A stretch of DNA of 37,232 bases from CAYJKB01 sp964370625. GTDB lineage: Bacteria > Bacillota > Clostridia > Oscillospirales > Butyricicoccaceae. Below, piece after piece: positions 1-7,375 of this stretch. The translations under genes were made by a program, and so were the position numbers. Under the pieces are notes generated by a model. It did not search any database and had not been told where the DNA came from. It worked only from the letters and a program-made list of their open reading frames with translations. Position 1 is the first letter of the stretch, and each line of letters opens with the position of its first letter. The stretch lies in contig CAYJKB010000017.1 in NCBI GenBank assembly GCA_964370625.1, positions 1 through 37,232 of the forward strand. The letters run 5' to 3'.

Positions 1-1205
1 AGGCTTGAATACATTTCAGCCATAGGAGCCATAACAGCACCAACGATAACACCGATAACTAATGCTAGAATAATGATGATAAGTGGTTCCATAGCAGCCA
101 TAAGAGATGCTACAGCCATTTCAACTTCTTCGTCATAATAGTCAGCAAGTTTGTTAAGCATTCCTTCGATGTCCCCAACTTCCTCACCGATTTTTGTCAT
201 ATGACACACAAGAGGAGGGAACAAGCCAGAACGCATAAGTGGTTCTGAATACGGAGTACCCATTGCAACGTCGTCTTTCGCTTCAAGTAGAGCATCACGG
301 AAAAGTGCGTTATCCATAGTTCTTGATACGATTTCGATTGCATCTATAATTGGAATACCAGCAGCAACAAGCGTTGACATCGTTCTGCTCATACGAGAAG
401 AAGCTGTTTTTACTGCTAATGGTCCAAATAACGGAAGTTTAAGTTGAAGTCTGCCTATCGTTATTTCGCCGAGTTCAGTTTTTGCCCATTGCTTAAATAG
501 GACAGTCGCACCGACGATAACAGCAAGCACGATATACCAATATGATTGCATAAATTCAGATGCACCCATAACCATAACTGTAATCCATGGAAGTTCTGAA
601 CCCATGTCTGTCAGCATTGTTGCAAACTGAGGAACTACGAATGTAAGCATTAATATTACAACTGCGATAGCAACTATAATAACTGTAATCGGATAGATAG
701 ATGCTTTTTTCATCATAGCTTTTAGCTTTGCATCTTTTTCGAATTGTTCACCCATACGAGAGAACGAAGTTTCAAGGTTACCAGATTCTTCGCCGGCTGC
801 CGTCATTGTGATTAATAGTGATGGGAAAACCTTTGGATGATTTCCCATTGCTTCAGAGAATGTAGACCCCCCTTGAATTGCTGTTCTTGTGTCTACTATT
901 GCTTCTGAAAGCAATTTGTTTTCTGTTTGCTCTCCAAGCATTTCAAGCGCTTGCGTTACAGGAACACCTGCCGAAGTGATACTTACAAACTGTCTACAAA
1001 AAACTGCTAAGTTTCTTGAGGTTGGTTTTTTATCAAACGCCGTTATTTTAATATCTTTACTCATTGCATTTGCTGATGATACAGATATTGGAATTTTGCC
1101 ATCTTGCTTTAAAAGAGCGTTCGCTTGAGATACATCAACAGCTTCTAGTGTTCCTTTGTGTTGTTTTCCTAAAGCGTCAACTGCTTCATATGAGAAAGTA
1201 GCCAA
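1..1205 (-). CDS. pilC: Type IV pilus inner-membrane platform protein PilC (partial, 3' end outside window)
   Basis: This is the polytopic platform protein of the type IV pilus / type II secretion (T2SSF) family. It sits in the cytoplasmic membrane, where the PilB and PilT motors act on it. About 401 codons are visible. Two homologous T2SSF halves are seen, at about residues 65-190 and 270-395, each carrying a family-typical SAGVP- or AAGIP-type motif followed by hydrophobic helices. The last visible residues read MAPMAEMYSS, so only a few residues should be missing. The start is TTG at 1205: the frame carries no ATG near the 5' end, and AAGGGGTG lies 8 nt upstream of the TTG. An ATG nearby at 1212 is in another frame and stops after eight codons. 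The gene follows pilT but has its own promoter, and a hairpin separates the two. Identity is firm; the start is likely. Confidence 0.93.
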   Translation of the reverse strand, partial: MATFSYEAVDALGKQHKGTLEAVDVSQANALLKQDGKIPISVSSANAMSKDIKITAFDKKPTSRNLAVFCRQFVSITSAGVPVTQALEMLGEQTENKLLSEAIVDTRTAIQGGSTFSEAMGNHPKVFPSLLITMTAAGEESGNLETSFSRMGEQFEKDAKLKAMMKKASIYPITVIIVAIAVVILMLTFVVPQFATMLTDMGSELPWITVMVMGASEFMQSYWYIVLAVIVGATVLFKQWAKTELGEITIGRLQLKLPLFGPLAVKTASSRMSRTMSTLVAAGIPIIDAIEIVSRTMDNALFRDALLEAKDDVAMGTPYSEPLMRSGLFPPLVCHMTKIGEEVGDIEGMLNKLADYYDEEVEMAVASLMAAMEPLIIIILALVIGVIVGAVMAPMAEMYSS

Positions 1206-1243
1206 ATTTCATACACCCCTTTAAGTTTTTTCTTGATGATGTA

Positions 1244-1272
1244 ATTATAGCCTATATGGTTTTTCTTTGCAA
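1244..1272 (-). promoter_or_regulatory. Sigma-A promoter for pilC
   Basis: Read on the minus strand, TTGCAA (1267-1272), a 17-nt spacer and TATAAT (1244-1249) form a near-consensus vegetative promoter. The leader to the pilC TTG start would be about 30 nt. The pilB promoter has the same two hexamers and spacing. Confidence 0.8.
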
Positions 1273-1302
1273 TAGGTTTTCGTTCAAAAATCAGTCTCAC
1301 TT

Positions 1303-1320
1303 GTTTACGATATCGTAAGC
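1303..1320. promoter_or_regulatory. Near-palindromic operator candidate upstream of the pilC promoter
   Basis: The 18-bp sequence GTTTACGATATCGTAAGC contains the perfect 14-bp palindrome TTACGATATCGTAA (1305-1318). It lies 30 bp upstream of the pilC -35 box. A sequence matching its reverse complement at 16 of 18 positions lies upstream of the pilB promoter at 4476-4493. A repressor or activator site shared by the pilus genes is an inference. Confidence 0.5.
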
Positions 1321-1480
1321 ATTCGTCATTTTAGCCTAAATTGAGTATATTTTTTGCACTTTTTGGGTGCAATTTACAAATTTGGTGTAATTATACATAT
1401 AAACTGTGAACATTCAGCTTGCAATTATACAAAAAAATAACATTAATTTTACAATATAGTAAAACTTTTCTTTAAAACAC

Positions 1481-1511
1481 AAGGGCAACCTATAAAAAAT
1501 AGATTGCCCTT
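1481..1511 (-). terminator. Hairpin after pilT, probable terminator
   Basis: The arms AAGGGCAA (1481-1488) and TTGCCCTT (1504-1511) pair perfectly, and an inner CTAT/ATAG pairing extends the stem. It lies 12 bp beyond the pilT stop codon. The following minus-strand tail (GTGTTTTAAAG) is only weakly T-rich, so termination may be partial. Confidence 0.55.
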
Positions 1512-1523
1512 TAAGAGTATATA

Positions 1524-2579
1524 TTAAATCATACGCTTGCTAAGAGCAATTTGATCTTGTGCATAAGATAAAGCACTATCAGCAGAAATTTGCATAGATT
1601 GATAAAGTTCAAGCAATGCATCGTCCATTGTTTTCATTCCTGCTTTAGCATTTGTCAGCATAATAGATGGAATTTGGAAAGTTTTACCCTCACGAATGTT
1701 ATTACGAATAGCCGGATTTGACATCATAACTTCAAACGCTGCTACACGTCCTCTTCCATCTATTGTTGGAATAAGTTGTTGAGAGATAACACATTCTAAT
1801 ACATCAGCTAGCTGTGTTCTGATTTGTTGTTGTTGATAAGGAGGGAAAACGTCGATAATACGGTCGATAGTGTTCGCTGCTCCTACTGTATGAAGTGTTG
1901 AAAAAACTAAGTGACCTGTTTCAGCTGCTGTTACAGCGATAGAGATAGTTTCAAGGTCACGCATTTCCCCTACAAGAATTACATCAGGGTCTTGACGTAG
2001 TGCCGCACGAAGTGCATTAGGGAAAGATTTTGTATCAGCACCAACTTCACGTTGGTTTACAACTGCTTTATTATGTTGGTGAAGATATTCAATCGGATCT
2101 TCAAGCGTTAATACATGGTGATTATATTTTTGGTTGATTTCATTGATTAAACTTGCAAGGGTAGTAGATTTACCGCTACCAGTAGCACCAGTTACCAATA
2201 CAAGCCCTCTTTTTTTGTCAATCATATCAACAACAGCAGAAGGTAAGTTTAAATCCGTTGGTGTTGGAATTCTTGTATTAAGCACACGAGCAGACATAGC
2301 ATAAGAGCCACGTTGTGTAAATACGTTAATACGGAAACGGCCAATTGACGGCGCAGAATATGCAAAGTCAACTTCGCCTCTTTCTTCAAACATTTTTCTG
2401 TTGCTGTCTGACATTATGCTTTCAGCAAGTTCTTCTATATCAGGTGGTAATAATTTTTGTTCAGCAAGTGGGCGAAGTGTTCCATCAACACGCCCTACCG
2501 GAGGAAGTCCTGCACTTAAGTGAAGGTCTGATGCACCGTTTTTAACAGCAAGTGCAACAAGTTCCATGAATTTTGTCAT
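1524..2579 (-). CDS. pilT: Type IV pilus retraction ATPase PilT
   Basis: PilT is the hexameric cytoplasmic ATPase that powers pilus retraction (twitching, DNA uptake). The 351-residue length is normal for the family. The protein has an N-terminal PAS-like domain (about 1-100) and a RecA-like ATPase domain. Visible motifs are Walker A GATGSGKST, the Walker B region with GEMRDLETI, a His-box HLVFSTLHT, and AIRNNIREGK, a C-terminal motif characteristic of PilT and needed for retraction. AIRNNIREGK separates it from PilB/GspE. The ATG is preceded by AGAGGAGAA. It lies 32 nt after pilB and is probably co-transcribed with it; pilC follows but has its own promoter. Confidence 0.96.
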   Translation of the reverse strand: MTKFMELVALAVKNGASDLHLSAGLPPVGRVDGTLRPLAEQKLLPPDIEELAESIMSDSNRKMFEERGEVDFAYSAPSIGRFRINVFTQRGSYAMSARVLNTRIPTPTDLNLPSAVVDMIDKKRGLVLVTGATGSGKSTTLASLINEINQKYNHHVLTLEDPIEYLHQHNKAVVNQREVGADTKSFPNALRAALRQDPDVILVGEMRDLETISIAVTAAETGHLVFSTLHTVGAANTIDRIIDVFPPYQQQQIRTQLADVLECVISQQLIPTIDGRGRVAAFEVMMSNPAIRNNIREGKTFQIPSIMLTNAKAGMKTMDDALLELYQSMQISADSALSYAQDQIALSKRMI

Positions 2580-2611
2580 AATCGTTGTTCTCCTCTTACA
2601 TATAATAGGGG

Positions 2612-4318
2612 TTATTGTTCAAATGATACTTTCAACATTTCATCAATAGTTGTAATACCTTGTTTTACATATTGTCCTGCACTCATACGCAGTGTGTTCA
2701 TTCCGTTTTCTACTGCCGCAGCCTTAATAGACTCAGTAGACCCACGAGTTGTAATAATATGTTTAACTTCTGGTGTGATTTGCATAATTTCGTATACCCC
2801 GATACGTCCAAAGAATCCTACATCCCCACAAAGTGGACAACCCTCTGCTTCGTAAATTGTAAGTTCTTCATCTTTTGGTGCGTTTAGTAATGTTTTCTCA
2901 TCTTCTGTTGCAAGTCTTGGTTTTTTACAAGATACACAAAGTCTACGCACAAGACGTTGTGCAATAACTCCTACTAATGAGTCTGCAAGCAGATAAGATT
3001 CTAGCCCCATGTCAAGTAAACGAGAAATAGTTGCCGCTGAACTGTTTGTATGCAGTGTGCTTACAACTAAGTGACCTGTGATAGATGCTTGAACTGCGAT
3101 AGATGCTGTTTCATAGTCACGTATCTCCCCTATCATTATAATGTCAGGGTCTTGACGTAGAATAGAACGAAGTGCACTTGCAAATGTAAGCCCAGCTTTA
3201 ACATTAACATGTACTTGGTTAATCCCTGGAATATTTGCCTCTACCGGGTCTTCTACTGTGATGATGTTTACATCTTCTGTATTAAGTGCTGAAAGTGCTG
3301 TATATAATGTAGTAGATTTACCACTACCTGTAGGCCCTGTTACAAGGATAATTCCATTCGGGTTATCTAATATATGTTCAAATGCTTGAAGTTCCCATTC
3401 TTGCATACCAAGTTCAGCTTTTGTTTTTGTAAGTCCAACAGATGATGCAATACGCATAACTATTTTTTCACCATAAGATGAAGGAAGAATAGATACACGA
3501 ATGTCATATTCACTTCTGTCTACAACAATTGAAATACGACCATCCTGTGGTTTACGCTTTTCAGAAATATCCATTCCACCCATGATTTTAATACGTGTTA
3601 CAATCGCTGGCAGAAGATTTATATCATAAAGCATTTTTTCCATCAAAACACCATCAATACGGTAACGGATACGAACTTGTTTTTCAAGTGCATCAAAATG
3701 AATATCACTGGCACGTTGACGAACAGCTTGCTCAATTATAGAACGAACAAGTTGAACGATAGGTGCATTTTCAAGTTCTGCTTGTTGTGCAAGCTCCATA
3801 TCTTCAAGTTGTTTAAGTTGCACTTCACGCTCTTTTGTATATTGTTCTGCTGCACTCATTGCCTCTCCAGAACCAAAATGCTTATCAAGTACAGCATTGA
3901 TTTCCCCAACCGTTGCAATTCTAGGCTCAATTAAACAATTTGTGATAATCGAAATATCATCTTGTGCTGTCATATCAAGTGGGTTTGACATTGCAAGAAT
4001 AAGCGCTCCACCATGTTGTTCATTATAACCAATTGGCAAAACGTTGTGTTTACGAAGCACGCTACCATTTACAAGACCAATTATGTCTGGCTCAATTCTA
4101 ATACCACGCAAATCAATTCTTGGGATTCCAAGTTGCATTTCAAGCACAGTTGCTATATCGCTATCGGTAACTACACCCATTTCTATAAGGCAGTCACCTA
4201 ACCATTTTTTATGTTTTTTTTGGAATTCTAAAGCATCCTGCAGCTGTGTTTCTGTGATAATGCCCTTTAATACAAGCAAGTCACCCAATCTGTATTTTTT
4301 CATTGACTCTGAACTCAT
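2612..4318 (-). CDS. pilB: Type IV pilus assembly (extension) ATPase PilB / GspE family
   Basis: This is the motor ATPase that drives pilin polymerisation through PilC. At 568 residues it fits the PilB/GspE family. An N-terminal MshEN/T2SSE_N domain (about 1-150) is followed by a linker and the ATPase domain. Visible are Walker A GPTGSGKST, the Asp box (DPVE), Walker B IIMIGEIRD and the His box HLVVSTLHT. A zinc-binding tetracysteine lies near the C-terminus, with C-x2-C (CVSC) and, about 35 residues later, C-x2-C (CPLC). MshEN domains in relatives bind cyclic di-GMP, so regulation by that messenger is possible but not shown. It is first in the pilB-pilT unit. Confidence 0.95.
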   Translation of the reverse strand: MSSESMKKYRLGDLLVLKGIITETQLQDALEFQKKHKKWLGDCLIEMGVVTDSDIATVLEMQLGIPRIDLRGIRIEPDIIGLVNGSVLRKHNVLPIGYNEQHGGALILAMSNPLDMTAQDDISIITNCLIEPRIATVGEINAVLDKHFGSGEAMSAAEQYTKEREVQLKQLEDMELAQQAELENAPIVQLVRSIIEQAVRQRASDIHFDALEKQVRIRYRIDGVLMEKMLYDINLLPAIVTRIKIMGGMDISEKRKPQDGRISIVVDRSEYDIRVSILPSSYGEKIVMRIASSVGLTKTKAELGMQEWELQAFEHILDNPNGIILVTGPTGSGKSTTLYTALSALNTEDVNIITVEDPVEANIPGINQVHVNVKAGLTFASALRSILRQDPDIIMIGEIRDYETASIAVQASITGHLVVSTLHTNSSAATISRLLDMGLESYLLADSLVGVIAQRLVRRLCVSCKKPRLATEDEKTLLNAPKDEELTIYEAEGCPLCGDVGFFGRIGVYEIMQITPEVKHIITTRGSTESIKAAAVENGMNTLRMSAGQYVKQGITTIDEMLKVSFEQ

Positions 4319-4433
4319 TATAATGCACTTCCTTAAGCTAGAATTTAATATTTATTAGATATTTATAAACAAATTAGAAATATTTATTATATAGAATATT
4401 TAGTGATAAACTTTCACAAATTTATTCATTGTT

Positions 4434-4462
4434 ATTATAACATAACCTCTTATCATTTGCAA
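4434..4462 (-). promoter_or_regulatory. Sigma-A promoter for pilB-pilT
   Basis: On the minus strand, TTGCAA (4457-4462), 17 nt, then TATAAT (4434-4439) form a near-consensus promoter. The 5' leader to the pilB ATG is about 110 nt and AT-rich. The hexamers are identical to those of the pilC promoter. Confidence 0.8.
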
Positions 4463-4475
4463 TAAAGATATACTT

Positions 4476-4493
4476 GCTTACAAAATCGTAAAC
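4476..4493. promoter_or_regulatory. Near-palindromic operator candidate upstream of the pilB promoter
   Basis: GCTTACAAAATCGTAAAC lies 13 bp upstream of the pilB -35 box. It matches the reverse complement of the pilC-upstream site (1303-1320) at 16 of 18 positions and keeps the outer arms GCTTAC and CGTAAAC. Placement just upstream of -35 would suit an activator, but the role is inferred. Confidence 0.5.
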
Positions 4494-4796
4494 TTCGGCT
4501 TTTGTGTGCATTTTCATGAATTAATTTGCATAATTATTCAATCGACAATTGATGTTAAATAGTTATGTTTTTAAAGAGTTTGATGTATTTTATGCTTTTA
4601 TATACTTGTTTTAGTTTGTCATTTACCTTGTGACTATTTTATATAATTTAGCTTTTTAATAATTTAAAATGCAAAATTTAAGCGTTTTTTACAATTATAT
4701 CAGTATAATGCAAACTTTTTGCAATTGAATTTTTATTTTTTTTATGTTAGACTGTATAATAATTGATAAATCCACTATGAAATTTGGTGAAATAAC

Positions 4797-5930
4797 TTGT
4801 TATATATAGATTTTTTTAAAAATGTTTTTAGCAAAATACAGAATATTGTATTTTGTATCTCTTTGGTGACTATTGGCATCGCTTTATACTTAGTGTACCC
4901 TGTAGAGGTTTCAACTACTCGAGGTATTTTGATATTTTCGGCTCAAGCAATGGGGCTGACATTATCTTTTTACTTTCTTGCACTTTCTTTTTTAGTAGTA
5001 TTCGAGATAATTTCTTGTCGTGCTAAAATAAACTCTTTTCAATTTGGTATGCAACCGCTTAGGGCTCTTGAATTAAAACGAATTGACTTACTTTATACTA
5101 AGTTATTTTATTGGCTATCTTTTTTAACGATACCACTATGTTTATTCTTTTTGCCTGATTATATTCCTCTTGTTATTTTGATTTACTTTCTATATTCAAT
5201 TTATATTTATAGAATTATACAAGAAAAAAAGCATTTTATTAATGATTGGTTCAAAAATTCAATTGTTGTAAAAGAATTTAGTAAAACTTTCGACAATGTG
5301 TATTTTGACCCTTATAGCAGTTTTTCAGATAAAGAAATTTTAGATTTATTTTTATTCTATGATTCAAACGTGTTGTATGGTTCAAACCTGTTAATTGCTG
5401 AAAAATTAGGTAAATCTTTTTCTTGTTGTTCGCTTAAAGCTTATAACAGATTAGCTTATTCATCATCTGATAAAATCCTAGATGATAGATTTATTGGTAC
5501 AGCTTTTAAATTTGCTAATTTATCCGACATTAATGAAGTGCTTATTGCTTCAAAAGGATTTCCAAATTCACAAAACCTTTTTATGCATTATAACAAAGTA
5601 AATTGTAACGACTCTATACAAACAGAAACAGCTTTATTTAACTATTTTTTTGATACTTTTTCAAAATCTGAAGTTGATGAAATAGCTCTTTTCACTCCAT
5701 ATTTAATCGATAAGGTAATTTCACTTAAAGAAGTTGTTGTTGATAAATTTGCTATTTTGTTTAAAGATAGCTACATTTATGTTTTTGTACAATCTGCTGA
5801 GAATGATAGATTATCCTTGCAACTAAATGATACAAGTCCTATTGATGATCAATATAATAAAATAAAAGATTTCATCAAATATTTATCTCGTGTTGTTGCA
5901 AATATTCCTTTTCTACACGACAACAAATAA
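4797..5930 (+). CDS. Orphan membrane protein of unknown function
   Basis: I do not recognise this 377-residue protein. It has about four hydrophobic segments in its first 145 residues (roughly 13-35, 45-72, 105-122 and 123-143), then a soluble, Lys/Asp/Ser-rich C-terminal part of about 230 residues without familiar motifs. The start is TTG at 4797, with GGTGA 6 nt upstream; an ATG at 4777 is in another frame and stops after ten codons. It is the only plus-strand gene in the first 10 kb. It has no operon partner and is richer in A and T than its neighbours. Together with the IS-like sequence about 110 bp after its stop, this hints at acquired DNA, though that is inference. A cell-envelope or sensing role is only a guess. 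Confidence 0.7.
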   Translation: MLYIDFFKNVFSKIQNIVFCISLVTIGIALYLVYPVEVSTTRGILIFSAQAMGLTLSFYFLALSFLVVFEIISCRAKINSFQFGMQPLRALELKRIDLLYTKLFYWLSFLTIPLCLFFLPDYIPLVILIYFLYSIYIYRIIQEKKHFINDWFKNSIVVKEFSKTFDNVYFDPYSSFSDKEILDLFLFYDSNVLYGSNLLIAEKLGKSFSCCSLKAYNRLAYSSSDKILDDRFIGTAFKFANLSDINEVLIASKGFPNSQNLFMHYNKVNCNDSIQTETALFNYFFDTFSKSEVDEIALFTPYLIDKVISLKEVVVDKFAILFKDSYIYVFVQSAENDRLSLQLNDTSPIDDQYNKIKDFIKYLSRVVANIPFLHDNK

Positions 5931-6039
5931 GCTATAAAAAAATAAACTGTCGTATTAAGCCATTTATTTCAATTTCAAATAGCTAAAATTAATAAACAAT
6001 GCTAAAAAATTATTAAAATTACAAAAAAGTCAGGGCGTG

Positions 6040-6064
6040 TGAACTGACCCCCAAAAGTTAGACA
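6040..6064. mobile_element. Solitary IS3-family (IS150-like) terminal inverted repeat
   Basis: The stretch starting TGAACTGACCCCCAAAAG and running into TTAGACA closely resembles the terminal inverted repeats of IS3-family insertion sequences known from Firmicutes. No transposase frame lies on either side, and no matching opposite end is present in the window. It is therefore read as a relic end left by decay or deletion. Confidence 0.6.
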
Positions 6065-6079
6065 CGATATTTTGTTTTA

Positions 6080-6117
6080 GGGGTGTCGCAAATGATTTTC
6101 ATCACTTGTGACACCCC
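6080..6117. repeat. Strong inverted repeat between the IS relic and the small membrane protein gene
   Basis: GGGGTGTCGCAA (6080-6091) pairs with TTGTGACACCCC (6106-6117), with one wobble. An inner ATGA/TCAT pairing continues the stem. Neither strand has a T-run directly after the stem, so it is not a typical intrinsic terminator, although it lies just after the stop of the minus-strand gene starting at 6617. Confidence 0.6.
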
Positions 6118-6131
6118 CATTAGGTTTAACT

Positions 6132-6617
6132 TTATCTTTTATAATATGGTAAAAATGCGTTGTATAGTTCGTCTTTAGCTATCTCTCCGGTGCTATACAC
6201 AGTACCTTTGACATTTGAAAAATTATATCTTTTTCCTGCATGTTTAAAGAAAAGTATACTTTCAAGTTTCCCATTAGAAAGCTTTTTAATTACAATATCA
6301 TTAATTGGTATTGTAATTTTTTTGTAGACTTTTGTTTTATTCTTTCCGTCAACATATGCCACATCTATACTGTTTTTGCCAATCCCTATATACACTACGG
6401 ATTTCATAAATAGCGTTGCTATCACAGCTGCAACAATAGATGCTATATACATATGCAAATTAAGTTTGAATATTAAAAATAATCCTACACCTATACCAAT
6501 CAAGGACATCAAAAGTATTCTTGGCAGATTAATATATGTTGCACTATGTACAGATGAATAATTTTCGCCATTAAACACTTTTACCAATGTTTCTTCGATT
6601 ATTTTTCTATCATTCAT
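6132..6617 (-). CDS. Small membrane protein of unknown function
   Basis: I cannot assign this 161-residue protein to a family. Two hydrophobic helices (about 31-50 and 55-75) are followed by a short, polar, lysine-rich and probably beta-rich C-terminal domain of about 85 residues. The arrangement of two helices plus a small beta domain recalls bacterial PH-like membrane proteins, but I see no diagnostic motif. The ATG at 6617 is preceded by AAGAGG at about 11 nt. It sits alone between a hairpin on its 3' side and the terminator of the acetate-transporter-like gene on its 5' side. No clear promoter is visible in the 75 bp upstream, so read-through past that terminator is possible. Confidence 0.65.
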   Translation of the reverse strand: MNDRKIIEETLVKVFNGENYSSVHSATYINLPRILLMSLIGIGVGLFLIFKLNLHMYIASIVAAVIATLFMKSVVYIGIGKNSIDVAYVDGKNKTKVYKKITIPINDIVIKKLSNGKLESILFFKHAGKRYNFSNVKGTVYSTGEIAKDELYNAFLPYYKR

Positions 6618-6645
6618 TAAATGTTATACCTCTTATTTGAAATAC

Positions 6646-6690
6646 AAAACCTCTCAAAAGACATTTCGTCATATTGAGAGGCTTTCTTTT
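6646..6690. terminator. Bidirectional intrinsic terminator after the acetate-transporter-like gene
   Basis: CCTCTCAA (6650-6657) pairs with TTGAGAGG (6674-6681). The minus-strand product ends in TTTTG and the plus strand in CTTTCTTTT. It lies just beyond the stop of the gene at 6693-7241. Confidence 0.75.
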
Positions 6691-6692
6691 AA

Positions 6693-7241
6693 TTAAAGTT
6701 TAAAGATATCTTTTTTGTGTTCGTTGTTAATTACTTGTCCTAATGCTGAGTAAATAGCAGATGCACCACAGAAGATACCAACATAACCTGCAATAGTTGT
6801 GATTGTGTGGTTGCCTGTGAAATCACCAATTGATAATAATAGGAATAGAAGTGTTAGCGAACCAAAGATGATTTGTGTAATTTTATTATGAGTTAATGTT
6901 CCGATGAACATACCACCTGTGAAGATAGCCCATAATAATAAATAGAATCCCATTGATGTAAGGTCAGCTTTTTGTGATACAGGAAGTACCCAGATAAATA
7001 CAAGTGACCACCAGAAACATCCGTAAGCTGTAAAAGCTGTTGCTCCAAAAGTGTTGCCTGTTTTAAATTCCATAATACCTGCAATAATTTGTGCTAAACC
7101 ACCTAGCGCAAGACCCATAGCTATGATTACGATTGATAGCTCGATAATGCCTGAGTTGTGTAGATTTAAAAGCACTGTTGTCATACCAAATCCGATTAAC
7201 CCTAATGGTGCTGGATTTGCAAAGTTTGTTGTGTTACTCAT
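6693..7241 (-). CDS. GPR1/FUN34/YaaH-family transporter, probably acetate/succinate
   Basis: The protein is 182 residues with six predicted membrane helices, the normal size for the YaaH/SatP family of small monocarboxylate channels. The N-terminal signature NPAPLGL at residues 9-15 is the family hallmark, and the internal GNTFGATAF motif also fits. Members in bacteria move acetate or succinate, often with protons. Substrate here is inferred from the family only. The ATG at 7241 follows a GAGGGAGAG-type ribosome binding site. The gene stands alone, with a candidate promoter upstream and a terminator downstream. In a fermenting anaerobe it could export or recover acetate. Confidence 0.88.
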   Translation of the reverse strand: MSNTTNFANPAPLGLIGFGMTTVLLNLHNSGIIELSIVIIAMGLALGGLAQIIAGIMEFKTGNTFGATAFTAYGCFWWSLVFIWVLPVSQKADLTSMGFYLLLWAIFTGGMFIGTLTHNKITQIIFGSLTLLFLLLSIGDFTGNHTITTIAGYVGIFCGASAIYSALGQVINNEHKKDIFKL

Positions 7242-7286
7242 TTTTTTAAACTCTCCCTCTTTAAATAAAAAATCAAACTAGATAAG

Positions 7287-7315
7287 AGTTTACCATAATA
7301 CACCTCAAAAATCAA
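7287..7315 (-). promoter_or_regulatory. Candidate promoter for the acetate-transporter-like gene
   Basis: On the minus strand, TTGATT (7310-7315), 17 nt, then TAAACT (7287-7292). Both boxes are imperfect but the spacing is ideal and the position, about 45 bp before the start codon, fits. Confidence 0.45.
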
Positions 7316-7375
7316 CAGTATTTAGCCAAAAAAATTCATTTTTCGTCCAATTTTTACATTCTTTTTTTGTGTAAT

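Larger units (their letters stand above)
1206..1523. other. Intergenic region between pilT and pilC
   Basis: This 318-bp AT-rich stretch holds, in minus-strand order, a hairpin after pilT, an AT-rich section with no recognisable gene (about 1321-1480), the 18-bp near-palindrome, the pilC promoter and the pilC ribosome binding site. No further open frame with a ribosome binding site was found. Confidence 0.6.
4319..4796. other. Divergent intergenic region between pilB and the orphan membrane protein gene
   Basis: This 478-bp region is very AT-rich. It contains the pilB promoter and near-palindrome. On the plus strand there is a TATAAT at 4755-4760, about 37 bp before the TTG start of the next gene. 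That box lacks a convincing -35 partner, so a plus-strand promoter is only tentative. I see no gene or RNA in 4500-4750. Confidence 0.5.

Noticed and set aside
6080..6117. Intrinsic terminator for the gene at 6132-6617
   Set aside because: The stem is strong, but neither strand has a T-run directly after it, so I list it as an inverted repeat.
6040..6617. Complete insertion sequence
   Set aside because: No transposase frame and no second terminal repeat were found; only one end-like sequence is present.
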